Part shown: positions 1-13,545 of the stretch, in pieces
How the letters are laid out: each line of letters opens with the position of its first letter
How positions within the stretch are numbered: position 1 is the first letter of the stretch
Position numbers and translations under genes: made by a program
Notes under the pieces: generated by a model
What the model was told of the DNA's origin: nothing
Seen by the model: the letters and a program-made list of their open reading frames with translations, nothing else
Database searches by the model: none
Origin: Apteryx mantelli
Lineage: Eukaryota > Chordata > Aves > Apterygiformes > Apterygidae
Direction: 5' to 3'
Length of the DNA stretch: 64,000 bases
NCBI RefSeq assembly: GCF_036417845.1
Contig: NC_089979.1
Span: 52,676,275-52,740,274 of the forward strand

Positions 1-3000
1 TGTGAATATTTTGTATATTTAAATAACTGATGAGCTTCTAATACTAGTTCAAAAATCTGTACATTGGTAAAGAAATTCAAAAAAGTCAAGAACTGTTTCA
101 TGTGTCAAATCTTTCTGCTAAAATATTAGAGCAATTAGGCATTTTTTGTTTCAGTTTCTGAGGTAAGTGTTCCTTCTTTCTTCCCATTGGTCTTCTCCAT
201 CTACCCATAAGAAGGTATTGCTATTAGATACTATTGCTATCCTTATTAACTCTTAAAATTTATGAATCCACGGAAAGTGAGCCCAGATTATGTTCCATGG
301 AGATGGGGCAATTGAGCAAGTACAATTAATGATCTTCTAGTTTGTTTTACAGACTTAGGGTGTTTTAAGCTGAGTTCCTTCTCTCTGAGGTTTATTAATG
401 TTAGCATATACTCTCTCCATCAAACCAGGCTGATTAAACAGACGGGAGAATTCTAGAAGATCAAAAAACCACCCAGTAGCATACTTTGGAAATACTGACT
501 TTAAAAATCAGCAAGAGGATGTCCCTTTCCATCCTTAAATGGATTCTGTGCTCCAATCTTTTCTCCATTTTTCTCTTTTTCAGTTGCCTGTTTGCACAGC
601 TCCCAGATATTATAGATCTTGTTGGATGCGTGCTCTGAAAATGATGGTCTGAGGAAGTACCTCCAGTGAAAACCTGTCTTGCATTTATCCTTGCTCTGTC
701 CACCTCAAGGTACCTGCAGGAGGCAGGTTGCGGGCCTCAATCTTTCATAGGGCCACTGGTGTTCCCTGGGGCATGACACAGCGAAGGCACCGGGGGTGAC
801 GACACAGTGGGCAATGCCGTCAGAGACATGGCAGTCCTGGTGGCACATCCTTCTGACCAACCTGCTGGGAAAGTTTTGTTGGAAATGGCATCACAGGCCC
901 CAAAGTTTGAACTGTTTCTCATTTGGAGTGAAACCTGATTGCTCCACAAAGGCTGCTCAGACCTGAATCGTGTTGTTTTCCCAGTGCAGTTGGTGCATCT
1001 TTCCCTTCCCATGTGAGCTCTGTGCAGAAGGAGGCTCGGGCAGGAGGAGGATGAGAATTGCTCAAAGACAGCCTGGAGCCTGAAAAGAAACTGAACTCAG
1101 TTTTCCCAAATTTCAGCCCTCGCTATGTGCAGATACCCCAGCGTACTTGATTCCAGCTAATAAGAGTAGTGTCTCTCCAGCATCAGGCAATTTCTGCGCT
1201 GCCTGGACTGGACAGATGCTGACCCTGAACAACCAAACCACGTGCTGATCATGTGCTAGAGTCTCCCCTCTTATTTCTGCTTAGATGTGAGCTCTCTCCT
1301 GAAGCTGGATCTCTCTGACCTTAAATTGCATCTCCATTTCTTACTACATGGGGATCAAGGAATATTCCTACAAGCTGGGTGTAAAAACAGCTTACCTAAC
1401 AGGGCACAACATGGAACCAATATTGTCCAGTCCTAGGCCTTCACAAGCTTGAAGGTTTTATATACTCTTTCATAGTTTTCAAGTTTCATTTAAAGCTATG
1501 GTGAAATTTGCCAAACCTGATTACACTGCTTCTCTGACTAAAACCACTGATGTTCTCAGAAAATGTTTCAAGCATATTTTCATAATCTTGTATTTTTAGG
1601 AATCTGCTGGTATTTAGGCTGCATTTTAGGGACATCTGATTTCACAGAAATACTGCATTTTAGAGACTGCTGTTATTCTAGTTCAGAACATAAATTATGA
1701 GGTCTGTTTTTTCAACAATATAACAACATCTTGCTATTGTGACATGCTGTCATGGCAGTCTGTCACAGTGATCCCATATTGCAGCCAGATTCAGATTCAG
1801 AGAAGGTGTAGAGGGTCTAAACTAATTGTGCTTGTTTAGAACTGAACATCCATTTAATATGGCTTGGTTGTATGGAAGCCTAAACTATTACAGTTTATTC
1901 ACTCCTCTGTTCTCCAGCTGTAAGCTATTGGACTATTTGGAGAGTCTTAAAATGATGCTGGAAGCTTTGGTCCATGCACATTAAAGTACATGTGTAGTTC
2001 TCTTCTGATTAGCAGTCTTCTAATTTCCTGAGGCCAAGCGCAGTAAGAAGAGCAACAATTTAATACAAAAATCTGTAAAAAAATTGAATGCATCATTGGA
2101 GAGAACCACATGTGACAGAAGAACCTTCTGCGGAAGATCATTTGCCTAAAATAAGTACCATTTGGGTTCAATACAAAATGTTCATTTGAAAAGTAAAAGT
2201 TGAGTATTATAACATATTTTAATGATAAATCTTTTTCTCCACAACAATTTCATATTGTTGTTAATGACCATTGTGGATCTGTGCCTAGAGCAAAGATATT
2301 ATCCTTGGGTCTGGGTAATAAGTTTGTAAATGATCCTGAACAAATGGGCAAGAATTATTTACCTATACTTCTGTTCAATCCACAGATGACCCTTTTCTTA
2401 ATCTGGGTAATTATCACCATAATTTGAAAGTATTTAATTATCTAGACTTGTCTCTGACAAGTGAGTTTGTTTTTTGTTTCCCCTTTCCAATTTTGCTCAT
2501 TAACGGGGAAGCTGAAGGAGATTCTGAAAGCAACAGAACACCTGGTTATCTTTTAGTGTAACACAGTTATTCAGATACTGACTTCAGTTCTAGTTATTGT
2601 TTGAATGTTGATCATGCTAAACCCATGCCCCAGGTCACTTCTCTTTTGATTGCTGTGACCTTTTTCTTTTAGAAATTGTACTTCTTGGAAGGATAACATA
2701 ACTTAAGTTCTCGAATAGGCTGGACAGTCGTATTGCCCTAAATGTAAAGAAAACAAAATGCTGGAATGCAAATAAAAGTACAGATATTATGATTGCCTGC
2801 AGATGACATTTAGGGACCACTGTTTTATATTTTTGATATTTGATGAAACACATCATTATGTTTCTTTCATATTTCAAACCAAGAGTGATTACTTCCAGTT
2901 CAGAAAGTTTGGGAAATTCTACTCTGGCAATTTATAGACCAATTTCCTTGCACATTATTTTGTTGAAATTACTGAAAACAATTGTTGCTGTTGAGTCTGC

Positions 3001-6000
3001 TGAATATTTAAACCAATAAAATAGTCAACTTTTGTGCACCAGAATTTCACATAATGAAAAGTAATTCTATTCCTACTAGAGTAAAATCAAGACCAAATAA
3101 TTAGTGCCAGATTTTATTAAGGTGCTTGCATAAATAGCTTTTTATACATTAGTAATAAAATATTGTTTGGGCATAATGTTGGCTTCTTTCAGCATGTGCA
3201 GTAAAATAATTCTGGTTTCCTCCTTAGAGTACATTTTTGCCCATGATCTGTTAGAGTCAACTCTTTGGCTGGATAGCAGGAGTATATCAGAATGATACTG
3301 GCCGTCGTCTGGTTCCTGTTCACAGAAGGAGGAAAACAAGAGAAGACAGATTTTGTAATGTTTTGAGAATCTCCAAATGCCAACATCATTTGGCTTCCTT
3401 TTTGTCTTCAGCAGGGAGCCAGGAAAGCAGCAACCTGTCTCCTTGCAGTAGGCCCTGTCAGCCCAGAAAAGCTCTCATGTGGCTGAAGTCACATGCATTT
3501 CATGTGCAATTCAGAGAGAGCCAGTTGTGTTATGCATGCTCCTGCCTAGCTGTGTAAGTGCTCCTAGAGGTGAGGTGTTGAGGAGAGGTGTCTTTGCCAG
3601 GCCCTCCCACGCTGGAGGGAGAGAGCACTGTTGTAATTTAGTCCTTCATGGGACATCTACAGTGTGTGGCTCAGTTCAGCTGAGTCTTTGCCCAGAATTC
3701 GCTGGTTGTGTCAATAGAGGCTCACATGACACATCCAAATACATCATTTATGATCATCTTGACTTCTCACCTTCCATTGCAGACCTCAGTCCAAGAGGGC
3801 CTAAGCTACTATGCCTTGTATACTGCTTGGCCACAGAGAAGAAACACAGCAAGAAAAACAAATCAAAAGACAGTGTATCCTCCCTACTTTAAGTTAATAC
3901 TATTACAACTTATTTTGGCTTCTCAGCGTGTAAGTTACACCCACCAAGACTCCCTGACACTTCAACAAGTGGGTGTAAGTAGGTCCAGGGGAATATTAAA
4001 TTACAACTCCTCATCTCTAAATTCAGCCCAAAAAGTACAGAAAAACTTTGAAAATCAGGATTGGAATGATTCCAATCATTAAGTATTTTGCTTACCATGT
4101 AGAACACATCTGTAATTTATGTAAATTACTGTTTATGGAGAACACTGAACCTTTGAAGTTTTCCTTGTTGGGGCATAATGACAGTAACTGATAGCCACTC
4201 TAATAAGTATTTTTAGTCTTATTTACTAGGTTTACATGGGTCTTGCTTTTTAGACTAAACAGACTTCAAAAGGAATAGATGAACTGAAAGATAGGTAGTG
4301 ATAAATAGCCCCTTGCATATTGCTTGTGAGTTCATATTGTCAACAGTTGCTTCTGATGCAGTATTTCTGTATTGTTTCAGATAGATTACATACCACTAGG
4401 TAGCCACTGAAAATATTAATTAAAGCTTTGGAGAGATGCCATGTCTTTTTCATGGTATCAGACTTCATAAATACTACACACAAATAATTGTTGTCAAAAA
4501 ACCTTACTAAGGGTGTGAAGTCAAGCACTCCAGAGCTAGGACGTGCCAGAAGAAAGACTGCCTGTGTGATCTTAATTTATCTGTATATGTTTGAAATTAT
4601 TGATCAGACATGTTTATTCCCATTGATAAAAAGTATTGATCTATGTTTTAGGTTTCGGTATATTAATTTTTTGTCAATAACTCTCCTTTATTCAGTACAG
4701 AGAATGGACTGAACTCATTTAACAATTCAATATTTTATTTTCTCTTCATTATTTCTCTAGGTCCCACTCACTGCAACATTCAAGCTCTGCTCTGAAGATC
4801 AAATTATTAATTTCCTCTATGCCTGTCATCAGTGTAGCACTTGTATATTTCTCAAATGTTAATTAATCTTTGCAAACATCTTTGCAAGCAAAAAGGAGTA
4901 TTATTATGGCCATTTTATAGGACTGAGCTACAGTAAGTTTAAAATTAAAAGTTATCTTCTCATATGAAGTCCTTCATTTGAAATGCTTAGATTTCTCAGA
5001 GTACCCTGTATTACAGCCTATGTTTATGCCATGGACCCAAGGGCACTTTCCACCTTTGTAAGTCCAGCCAAAAACCCTAGCCACATCCCCGCAAGACTGA
5101 GCCAAACATTATGCTGCCTCTGCCCTTCCTTCCCTGCTTTCCATGTGTATGAAACCTGCAAAAAAACAATCCTGCCATACACTGAGCCAAGTGCCATGTC
5201 TGGATGGCTGCGAGGTCAGGACGTTAGGTGCACTGCAGATAGCACATACCCTACAATCCAGACACAGTCATACACAACATTTCATATGTTTGAAGGCTAG
5301 GTTCCCGTTGACTTTCATTGCAGGTGTGAGTACTCAGCCCTTCTGCAAATGATACCACAAGATTCCTACCAAAACTGATGAGAAAAACATGATTAGTGAT
5401 AAACTAGGATGGGCTGGATGTTGGTGAGTTGCTCCCATCACATAGGAATTATTTGGCAGAGTTGCAGAGATTAGTTCTCTAGCACTGAAGCCACCTGCTT
5501 TGAAAATAAGAATTTCTCTGTTTTCCTGCCTCTTGTACCCCATCTCTCACACACACTTTTTAACCTTTTCCACAAATGAAGCCGAACTCTTAAAGAAAAT
5601 AGTCTTTTTCATGATACAAACCTGTGAAATTTAAGTCTTGTAAAATATTTTCTTCACTGTGCAGATTTTCACTGGGACAGAAAAAAAAGGCCATTCCAGA
5701 CACAGACATTATCTACCCACCAAATTCCAGTATTCTGCTCCAAAGCCTGGGGAAAGAGAGTTTTCAAAAGAAAATGCCCATAAGTTTTTGATATAGGCAA
5801 CACTATATACATTTTCGCCTAGCTTCTTTCTTGGAAATGACTGCATTTTCCCCTAAAAATTATCAGAAAAAGATCCAAACAAAAATCAGCCAGAGGCATC
5901 CAGCCAGCAAGGGAAATTACAGCTAAAATGACCAAACTTTGGCAAAGTTATAAGGTCCTTATAATGGAAAGTATTGGGTAATCTTAGCGAAAGGCCAGAA

Positions 6001-7053
6001 AAATGGTTGAGGGTTGAAGAGAGAATGACCATGATGGTCAGTGTTTTTAATCTTCCTTCTATCATGCAACACTGTAATGGGATAATATAACCCAAAATGT
6101 GTTTGGAGATATCCGTGACAGGACATGAAGGGATGAGCTGATTTAGACCTTTCCTTTGTCAGTTGAGCCAGTCAGGCCTTCTACAAGCCATACAAAGTTT
6201 CCTCCCCATAGAAAAGTCATAGAGAGTTTTCTCCACCTGAGAAATATATGAGAAATGAAATAGGTACATCTATCTCTCTCTGTCATCCACATAAGCTTAC
6301 CTACAAGCCTACCTCAGCAATGAGATAAAGTTTTTAGCTGGTGCTTCCAAGCTCAGGAAGTGCTACCTCCTTGCGATGCATATAATAATACTCTGAAGTG
6401 CAGAGCTGTCATACTGTCACATGTAATACTGTTTTCTTCACCGAAAGAGAGCAGGTATGCTTAATGATGAAGCAATTTTCAGACAAAAACTGCCAAAATC
6501 AGCCTGAACTGCACAACAAGGGCATGAGCACCTGTTCACTCCAACTTTGCCCTGCACTATCCTCTGCCACAACAACAAAAGATCTGGATATCTCTGGGGT
6601 TTCTTGGGCAGTGGAAAATGGCAAGAGTAGGGAGGAGGGTGAAGTGGAAAGCAGCAGTTGCATTCAGCCCATGTGTCATATGCAATGCAAGCAAGAAACA
6701 TTTCCCAGGAGAAGGAAAACAAGAAAAGGCACCACAGGCAGCACCTGACCACTATTCCTGGAGGTTTTTTGCACGTTTAAGCACAGAGGGGTTTGATTCT
6801 GCTGTTGTAATTAAATTTTCTGAGTTTAGGGTTACTAGTTTTGCACTGCATTAGACTTTTAAATTGGTTACAGGCAGCTGGTCTGCTTGTAATGTTCTTT
6901 TTTTTCCCCTAGAGATACTTGCCTATGCAATAAAGTTCCATTTTTCTATTTAGTAAATGAATGGTGTCAAAGTACTTGCAAAGAAACAACTATCCAAATA
7001 TTTGCAGAAGTGCTTTAATGAAGTACCAGAGAATAAAAATCACTTGGAAACCC
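1..7053. other. Intergenic or far-upstream noncoding DNA
   Basis: No exon of a recognisable protein is seen. The open frames here are short, overlap one another on both strands, carry no recognisable domain and lack convincing paired splice signals. The sequence is AT-rich and mostly unique. One 10-base inverted repeat (3,935-3,944 with 3,969-3,978) may be the core of an old interspersed repeat. Otherwise I see nothing definite. Confidence 0.6.
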
Positions 7054-8025
7054 GAGTTGTAACACAGACTCCTTCAGGTTGGAGAGGACCTCAGGAGGTC
7101 TCTAGCCCAACTTCCTGCTCAAAAGCATAGTCAGCTGTGAGATCAGACCGGATTGCTCAGGGCTTTGTCCAGTTGGGTCTTGAAAACCTCCAAGGACGGA
7201 GACTGCACGACCTTTCTGGCAAACCTGTGCCCCGTCCTGGCTGTCCTCAGGGTGAAAAAGATTTTCCTTACATCCAGTCTGAACCTCTCTTGTTTCAGCT
7301 CATGCCCATTGCCTCTTGTCCTCCCACCATGCACCATTATGAAAAGCCTGACTCTGTCTTCTCCATAATGTAGGTACCAGGCAGCTGCTGTGAGGTCCCT
7401 TTGAAGCCATCTTGCCTCCAGGCTGAATAAGATTTCTCAAGAGATCCCTGGCTCAATACAATTGGTAATTTCTTTCCTCCTTGAACATTGCCTCTAGGCA
7501 CAAAGGCCTGGGAGACCTTGTTGGAGAAGACCCAGGCTGAGAAGTCTTTGCTAAACCTTATCTGCATCTGCGATCATTTACTCATATGCTACATTCAGCA
7601 GTGGGTCCACAGTTCCTTGTTCATCCTTTTACGGCTAATGTAGTAGTAGAAACTCTTTGTGTTGCTCTTGGCATCCCTTGCCAGTTTCAGCTCTGGGCTT
7701 TGGTTTTCCTAACCCCATTCCTGCATTCCCAGGCAATATTTCTATATTCCTCCATTGCCTGTCTTTGTTTTTACCTGCCCTTCCCTTCTGTATTGCAGCT
7801 CATGAGTTTCCTGTTTGGCCAAGCTGGTATCCTGACACGTTTATTTATTTTTCTGAGTATCAGGATGGCACATTCATATACTTGGAGAGAGTCATCCTTA
7901 AACACCCGCTGACCTCCTTGAGCTCCTTTGCCTTTCAGAACCGCCTCCCACAGGATCCTGCCTGCCACTTCCCTGAATAAGTCAAAGCCTGCTCTCTTGA
8001 AGTCCAGGAACCCCTGCTTCAAAAC
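7054..8025 (-). mobile_element. CR1 LINE fragment with internal deletion
   Basis: This is a chicken-repeat-1 retrotransposon in minus-strand sense. The right part (about 7,770-8,022), read on the minus strand, resembles the linker of CR1 ORF2 between endonuclease and reverse transcriptase, including LDFKRAGFDLFRE and, further on, PAWPNRKLM. The left part (about 7,054-7,470) is the characteristic CR1 3' end, with the block read on + as 'ccagttgggtcttgaaaacc' and the terminal 'aggttggagaggacct' near 7,077. Between them the reverse transcriptase region is missing: ORF2-like sequence continues to about 7,490 and then passes into the 3' part. The element is 5'-truncated, as CR1 copies usually are. 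The orientation and family are recalled from known CR1 consensus sequence, not searched. Confidence 0.85.
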
Positions 8026-10715
8026 CCATAAATACAGACACTTTTAATGCAATAAATCACAACAGTTGAACCACTAGACAGCTAAAAAGCAACCACTTAA
8101 AAAAAATGACTAATATAGGCCAAAATCATAAAGTGCCATTTAAAGCCTAAATGATTGCACAGGCAACCCTTAACATTTTGTTTAATAGCTCCTGGTAATA
8201 AGCTAGTATTGTTTATAAAGGAAAAGTATATGATGAAAGGATTACAGCACGTCTGCCATTGGCTTTGAAAACCAAGTAACATCCAGTGGTTAGTTTGAAT
8301 GGTTCCCCCATTCAACTCTTATGAAGAAACTGGGATGTGTATTTCAGTATCATGTTGCTGCCAAGATGTGTAGAGCTAGGGCCACCCTATTATTTATTCC
8401 TAGCCTACCTGGAATCTGCACTAGTGCTTTGGGTGTCTTTCCAATGTCATGGACTAATGAAGTAACTCATCAGTGTCTGCTCCATGTGGGAAGACTCTCT
8501 TTAAGCTTCAGTTGCTGGGCAGGGTGTAGTGGATTAGAATCAATTTTATATTTGCCACATTGCCATCCAAAAAGTTTTGTGACCTACCCGATCAGTCCTT
8601 CAGCCAGAAAAATGTCCACACAACCCACTTACTCTTAACAGCTAACTATGTGACTGATTTATTTTCTTGGTTCTATCTGTTGTAGTTTGGTCTTATTTGC
8701 CAGAGCAGGAAAATTTTGATAGGAATCCCTCAAAACAACAGTGAACATCAACAGTCTGTTGATAATGGCATCATTATGTCAAAATAAGGTCCCAGCTACT
8801 GGAAGTGTATAAATCAGATCTCTTCAGTAGCCTGGCATTAAATGCCTACCTGTGTTTTCCACATGGGCATACAGGAAACTGCCCAACCGATCCTCTAGAG
8901 TCTGAAAAACAGAAAACAATGCTTCTTGCAGTAGGCATGTTCCTTCATTCCTTCAAAGAGGCAAATTTAGGTTTTGTGCCTGGAGAGGCACATGGGAGGC
9001 TGGAGCAAACCCATTGTATAGCTCTCTAAGGACCTAATTCATCATGTGGAAATTTCAGATCCAGTGCTGGCCATTTCATTTGGTCACACCAAACTGAACT
9101 AGGTCTCCTCTAGCCCAGGACACAAGTGGTGGCTGTACAATATGTCTCCTTACCCACAGGCTGCCAAGTTTGCAAACCTGGAGCTCAACAACTCATCTGA
9201 GCTCAACAACAATTGCATTTTTCAAAAGGCTTGCCAACCTGCTTTGGAGCATTAACCACTCTGCACAGAGTTGGTCTGTGATCAGTAGCAGCTCATCAAA
9301 CAGGTCCGTAGTTTTGGCAGCGTGTAAAATGGCTAGCACAAAGAGTTTGTACAGCTCACACTGTCAGATGCTCCCAGCAGTGGTCTTCTCTCCCTTGACC
9401 TCACCAGCCGTTTTCTAAAAAGAATCTGCTAGGGATTTGTCCTCACAAATCTGCATCAGGATAATATACATTAGGTGTAGGGTATTTGTAGCAATAGGAT
9501 GAGGATGCTTTGAGCCAGTTTGCTTTGGCCTAGCTCACAGAAACAACAGGATATGCTGTGGTAAAGCCAGTCCATCTGTGTGAAACTGGTATGGATCAAT
9601 TCACTTTCTATTTCCCTCTGCAAACCTCCCTCAACCCAGCCACAGAGCTTAACTTTCTTTTATTGTATTGTATTTTACATATTCATAGTATTTGTTTGCA
9701 CTTAAAGAAAGCTGAGACATATAAGCCATTTTCATGTCATGTTAGCCCAGACGCCATTCATTTCACAGAACTAAAATACAGAATGCAATGTAGCCCACTC
9801 AGTCCCGCAGGAAAAGGGAGGAAAACATTTTGAGTTGCTCACAGTAACCACAGGGAAATATAGTTCCATCCACGTTCATTTCCAGAGAGGAATTTGAGGT
9901 TTGGATGATATATAAGAGAGGAATTACTGGGGGGAAAGGACTTCTCAGGCTCTGATGATAGTAGAACCTTCCAAAGTGCAGATGGATTTTGTCATTTCTA
10001 TAATTCTTCTAAGCCTGAGTTTCTCATTTTGTGAGTGTGAACTGTCTCTCCTTCCCTGTCCCTTCCCTTTGGCTCATTTGTCTTTGTGTATTAACACAAT
10101 AATTAGCAGCAACTCAGTGCCCCAGGGATGAGGGTGAGGACTGGCTGTATTTATTGGCTACAGAAGAAAACATTACTTTGCCCCTGAGAGGAACTGAGCT
10201 GCTGCCAGCAAATACAGTCAACTAACTGATCCTTGGTAGTAATTACAGCTGTCTCTCATTTCCCCATCCTGTAGGGTGTGAAGTCCTTCTGAAAAACTAT
10301 GGGTTTTGGTAATCCTTCATGATCCCTTTGACCTTTTTGCAACCTTGGGATGAGGGAAGGGGACACAGAAGTGCAACCTCCAATTCCAGAAGAAATGTGC
10401 AACGTCTTCCATAAGAAGCGACATCTACGAAGAACTGACAGAAGGACAGTTCTAAACGTGTAAGCAGTTGGAGAGCAGTACTTACCTGTCCTTACAAATG
10501 TCCTAAATAAGAAGTGGACTGTCTTTCTATCTGCAGTTAGGTGCTTATCTGGGCATGTCCACATACTCACATCCTTAACATCTTAGCACCAAGCTTTTAA
10601 AAAGAGAAATAATTACAGTAACACCCCACTTTTCTATTTATTCAAAAGACATCTTGTTATAGTGTGTGAGGTATTCATCTGGGGAAGAAGAGTTATTCAT
10701 TTAGGAAGATGGCAG
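8026..10715. other. Noncoding DNA, nothing recognised
   Basis: AT-rich unique sequence with only short chance open frames on both strands. No repeat family, RNA gene or exon is recognised here. Confidence 0.55.
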
Positions 10716-10795
10716 ACCACAAATATCATCTTGGTCCTACTGAAGTCAGTTACAGTCAAATTTCAACTGATTTCAATGCTTTTAATGTATATACT
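10716..10795. repeat. Old interspersed repeat of the 'aagtcaatgg' type
   Basis: The stretch contains 'atcttggtcctactgaagtc' followed by 'ttcaactgatttcaatgc'. This is an imperfect inverted arrangement of the motif (t)gaagtcaatgg seen repeatedly in bird, turtle and crocodile intergenic DNA. It is strongly diverged, so it is probably an ancient palindromic element. I cannot name the family with confidence. Confidence 0.4.
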
Positions 10796-11839
10796 AGGTG
10801 CCTGTGAGGAACATTTTGGAGATAAGCTAAATCAAGAACATGAGTTTTGCATCAGGTATTTGACAGAGATTGAGTCTGTAGCCCTTTTCATGTCCTGCTG
10901 CAATGAATTCCCTTCCCAGTTCAACTTTTGATCCACCAGATATGAAAATCCTCTCTGCCTTGATACCAGGTACAATATATATTCCCGTGTTATGTGGCAT
11001 GATCATGATCAAACTTCTGCCATGCAGCTAGCAGCAGACTGCTCCTGCAAGCCCTCCATTTCTTGCTGACTTTTATAGTTCCTCTATTACACAGTTACTG
11101 CAGGGGGTCATAATCCTGGAGAGAAATTAATCCACTGAAATAGCTATTCAGGCATTTGAACATCAGAGAAGAAATCTTGAAATGGATTTCTTATACCGTG
11201 GGGTCCAAATGTAAAGAATGTAGCACTGGGATGAGATCTGCTCTGCTAAGCAAATGGGTTGCAGCATTTTATACCAGGGGGAGCCTTTTTCAGGGTGCTG
11301 CCTGTTCTCATAATGAGTTGCTCTTATTAAAAATCATATCTGAATCTGAAGAGTCTTGTGAAAACCCTATGATTGCAACCAATAATTGCAAATAACGAAC
11401 GTGATAAGGTAGGTGGAAGTTCCTCTTCTATACACATCCAGGTAAACTGGACTGAATGGATCATTTAGTGACAGTTTAAATTATACATTAAAAACTCTAT
11501 TCTTGGTATTTTGTGGCAGCTTTACGCTGCTCATGCAAAACACTCCTATGGCTGATATATTCAGGAAACATAAAATATTCACTCAGTTGTAGACCCTGGT
11601 GTTACAGAATTAGCAGAATGACTTCAGTGATATTTTCTCCTCCTGCTATTGCTTATAGTCTGTGATCGTGGGTTTCTTGTAACTAAACATCTTTAACTGT
11701 CTTATAAACTGTCAGCAACTGATGTCTGATCTCATTTACACCCATGGCCTAGACAGATGTGCAGCCAGCCCAGGGCTGGGGAACTCAAAGATCACAGGTG
11801 AAGAGCGCAGTTTATGATCCTGTGTGCTAAATGTTCTGT

Positions 11840-12330
11840 AGGAATTAATTGCTCATGCAGCCAATACTTTTGTTAATGTTTTTCTTGGCAAGAGTGAACT
11901 GAAATGGTTTGTATATAATTGCACAGTTTTACTTTGACTTATACTTCCCAATTATGCTGATGGGCAGCATTTTTGGCTATAAGAAATCTATGTATAATCT
12001 TACACTGTATATTGGGATGATGTATGAATTGATATTGGAACAATGACTGAATTCCTTCATGGTTTGTTAATATCATTCTGAATTTAAACAGTTTTGATTA
12101 AATGCTTGCTCAGATTCATGCTGTTTTATAGCCATGTAGTGCTTTTTGGAAAGAGGAATTTTCTTCTAAATTGTTTGTGTAAATACCAGTCCTGATCAGA
12201 ACACAGAATTTATGTGTTTAGGCAATTTTGTAATTGCAAATTTGTTTTTAATCTGAATCAAAAGAAAAATGACATTTGAAACCTATTTCCCCTACATGCA
12301 GTGGTACAGGAATTCAAATAAGGCTGTATT
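11840..12330. other. AT-rich block, possible conserved noncoding element
   Basis: A 490-base AT-rich stretch without repeats or long open frames, with several TAATTG/CAATTA-like homeodomain core motifs. Its low-complexity-free, AT-rich look resembles conserved noncoding elements near vertebrate genes. This is only an impression; nothing in a single sequence proves constraint. Confidence 0.2.
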
Positions 12331-13200
12331 TTAGATAGTTTTAATTTTTGTTTTTGAGTTTAAAATTTTGGTTTAAAATTTTAAGTACTTGCTGTATTTC
12401 TTATTTTATGGGTTTAAATGTTTATATTGATACTACTTTATACTATTCTTAGTATTCTGAAATAAGTTCAAGACTTCAATAGTACTATTTTTTCTATTAT
12501 TAAAAAAAAAACACATTAAGTTCAGCTTCTGTTTACTGCTTATTGAAAAATTTTATCTTCTAAATGTAAATTTCCCCTGCTTCTAGTGGGCTAAAACAGT
12601 TTATCAAACTGTTTGATTCCAATACAAACAGGAAATACTTTGATGGGAGTGACATACCAGTTCTTTGCAATAAACAGAGGACATTTTGTTCAAGGAAAGA
12701 TGTTTCATTCAGAGTTAGATACCAACTCACATTAATGATTTAAAAAGGTAATACCACCCAATAAGGGAATAAAATATCTCAACTGTGATGTTACTATGCA
12801 TTACTTTATGCTATGCAGTCATATGTCAATTGCAGTAGAGTATAACATGCCACAAATTATAGAAATTATTTAAAAATGAATAAAAGACAAATGTAGACAT
12901 ATTTTCAGAATGCCAAAATGAAGTTTCATAATGTATGAAGAATTTCATTTTCTTGAAATAGTCAACATTTGTTCTGAATTCTTTTGGGGGGAGAGTGAGT
13001 TCATTCATAACAACATATTTTAAAATATTTCAAATTTGATGCAAAGAACATTATTGTATTGGAAAATGTTTTGATGGAAAAGCCACTCTTTTGGTACTGT
13101 TCTGAGACAGGATGGCAGTTTATTAAAACTTGCATATCAAGGAAATGAACACATTTCAAGGAAATACGCAGGTATAGATGTAGATAATACTGCTGCTTCC

Positions 13201-13545
13201 TGAGAGGCAGTCTGAGCTCCCATTAAAGTCAATGGAAAAGATCCTATTTACTTTTCATTTCTTAGAGGAGTGGGTATTGTTTAGTCCTGTCTTTAAAAGC
13301 TAAAAAACGTCTGCTAGAACTTCAAGTGCTCTTTCAAGGTGCTTTTTTAGAGCAGTTTTATTACTTTTGCTCTTTCTGATGGTGCTAGCTCTAGAGAGAT
13401 TGGTAAGGTGGCATTTTTACCAACATCCTTCACTTTAAACTTTCACATTCAAAAGCTTGGAAGACCAGAAGCTGCCACAGAAATCTTGGCCCTACTGAAG
13501 TCAATGGGATTTTTGCCACTGGTTTCAGTGGAGCCCGGATTTCTC
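13201..13545. repeat. Two old 'aagtcaatgg' palindromic repeat remnants
   Basis: The first piece, near 13,218-13,240, reads 'ctcccattaaagtcaatgga'. The second, near 13,480-13,545, reads 'cttggccctactgaagtcaa', then 'tgggatttttgccactgg', then 'tttcagtggagcc'. The two halves of the second piece are imperfect reverse complements. They match the pattern of an ancient interspersed element of birds and other sauropsids. The family name is not known to me. Confidence 0.5.
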
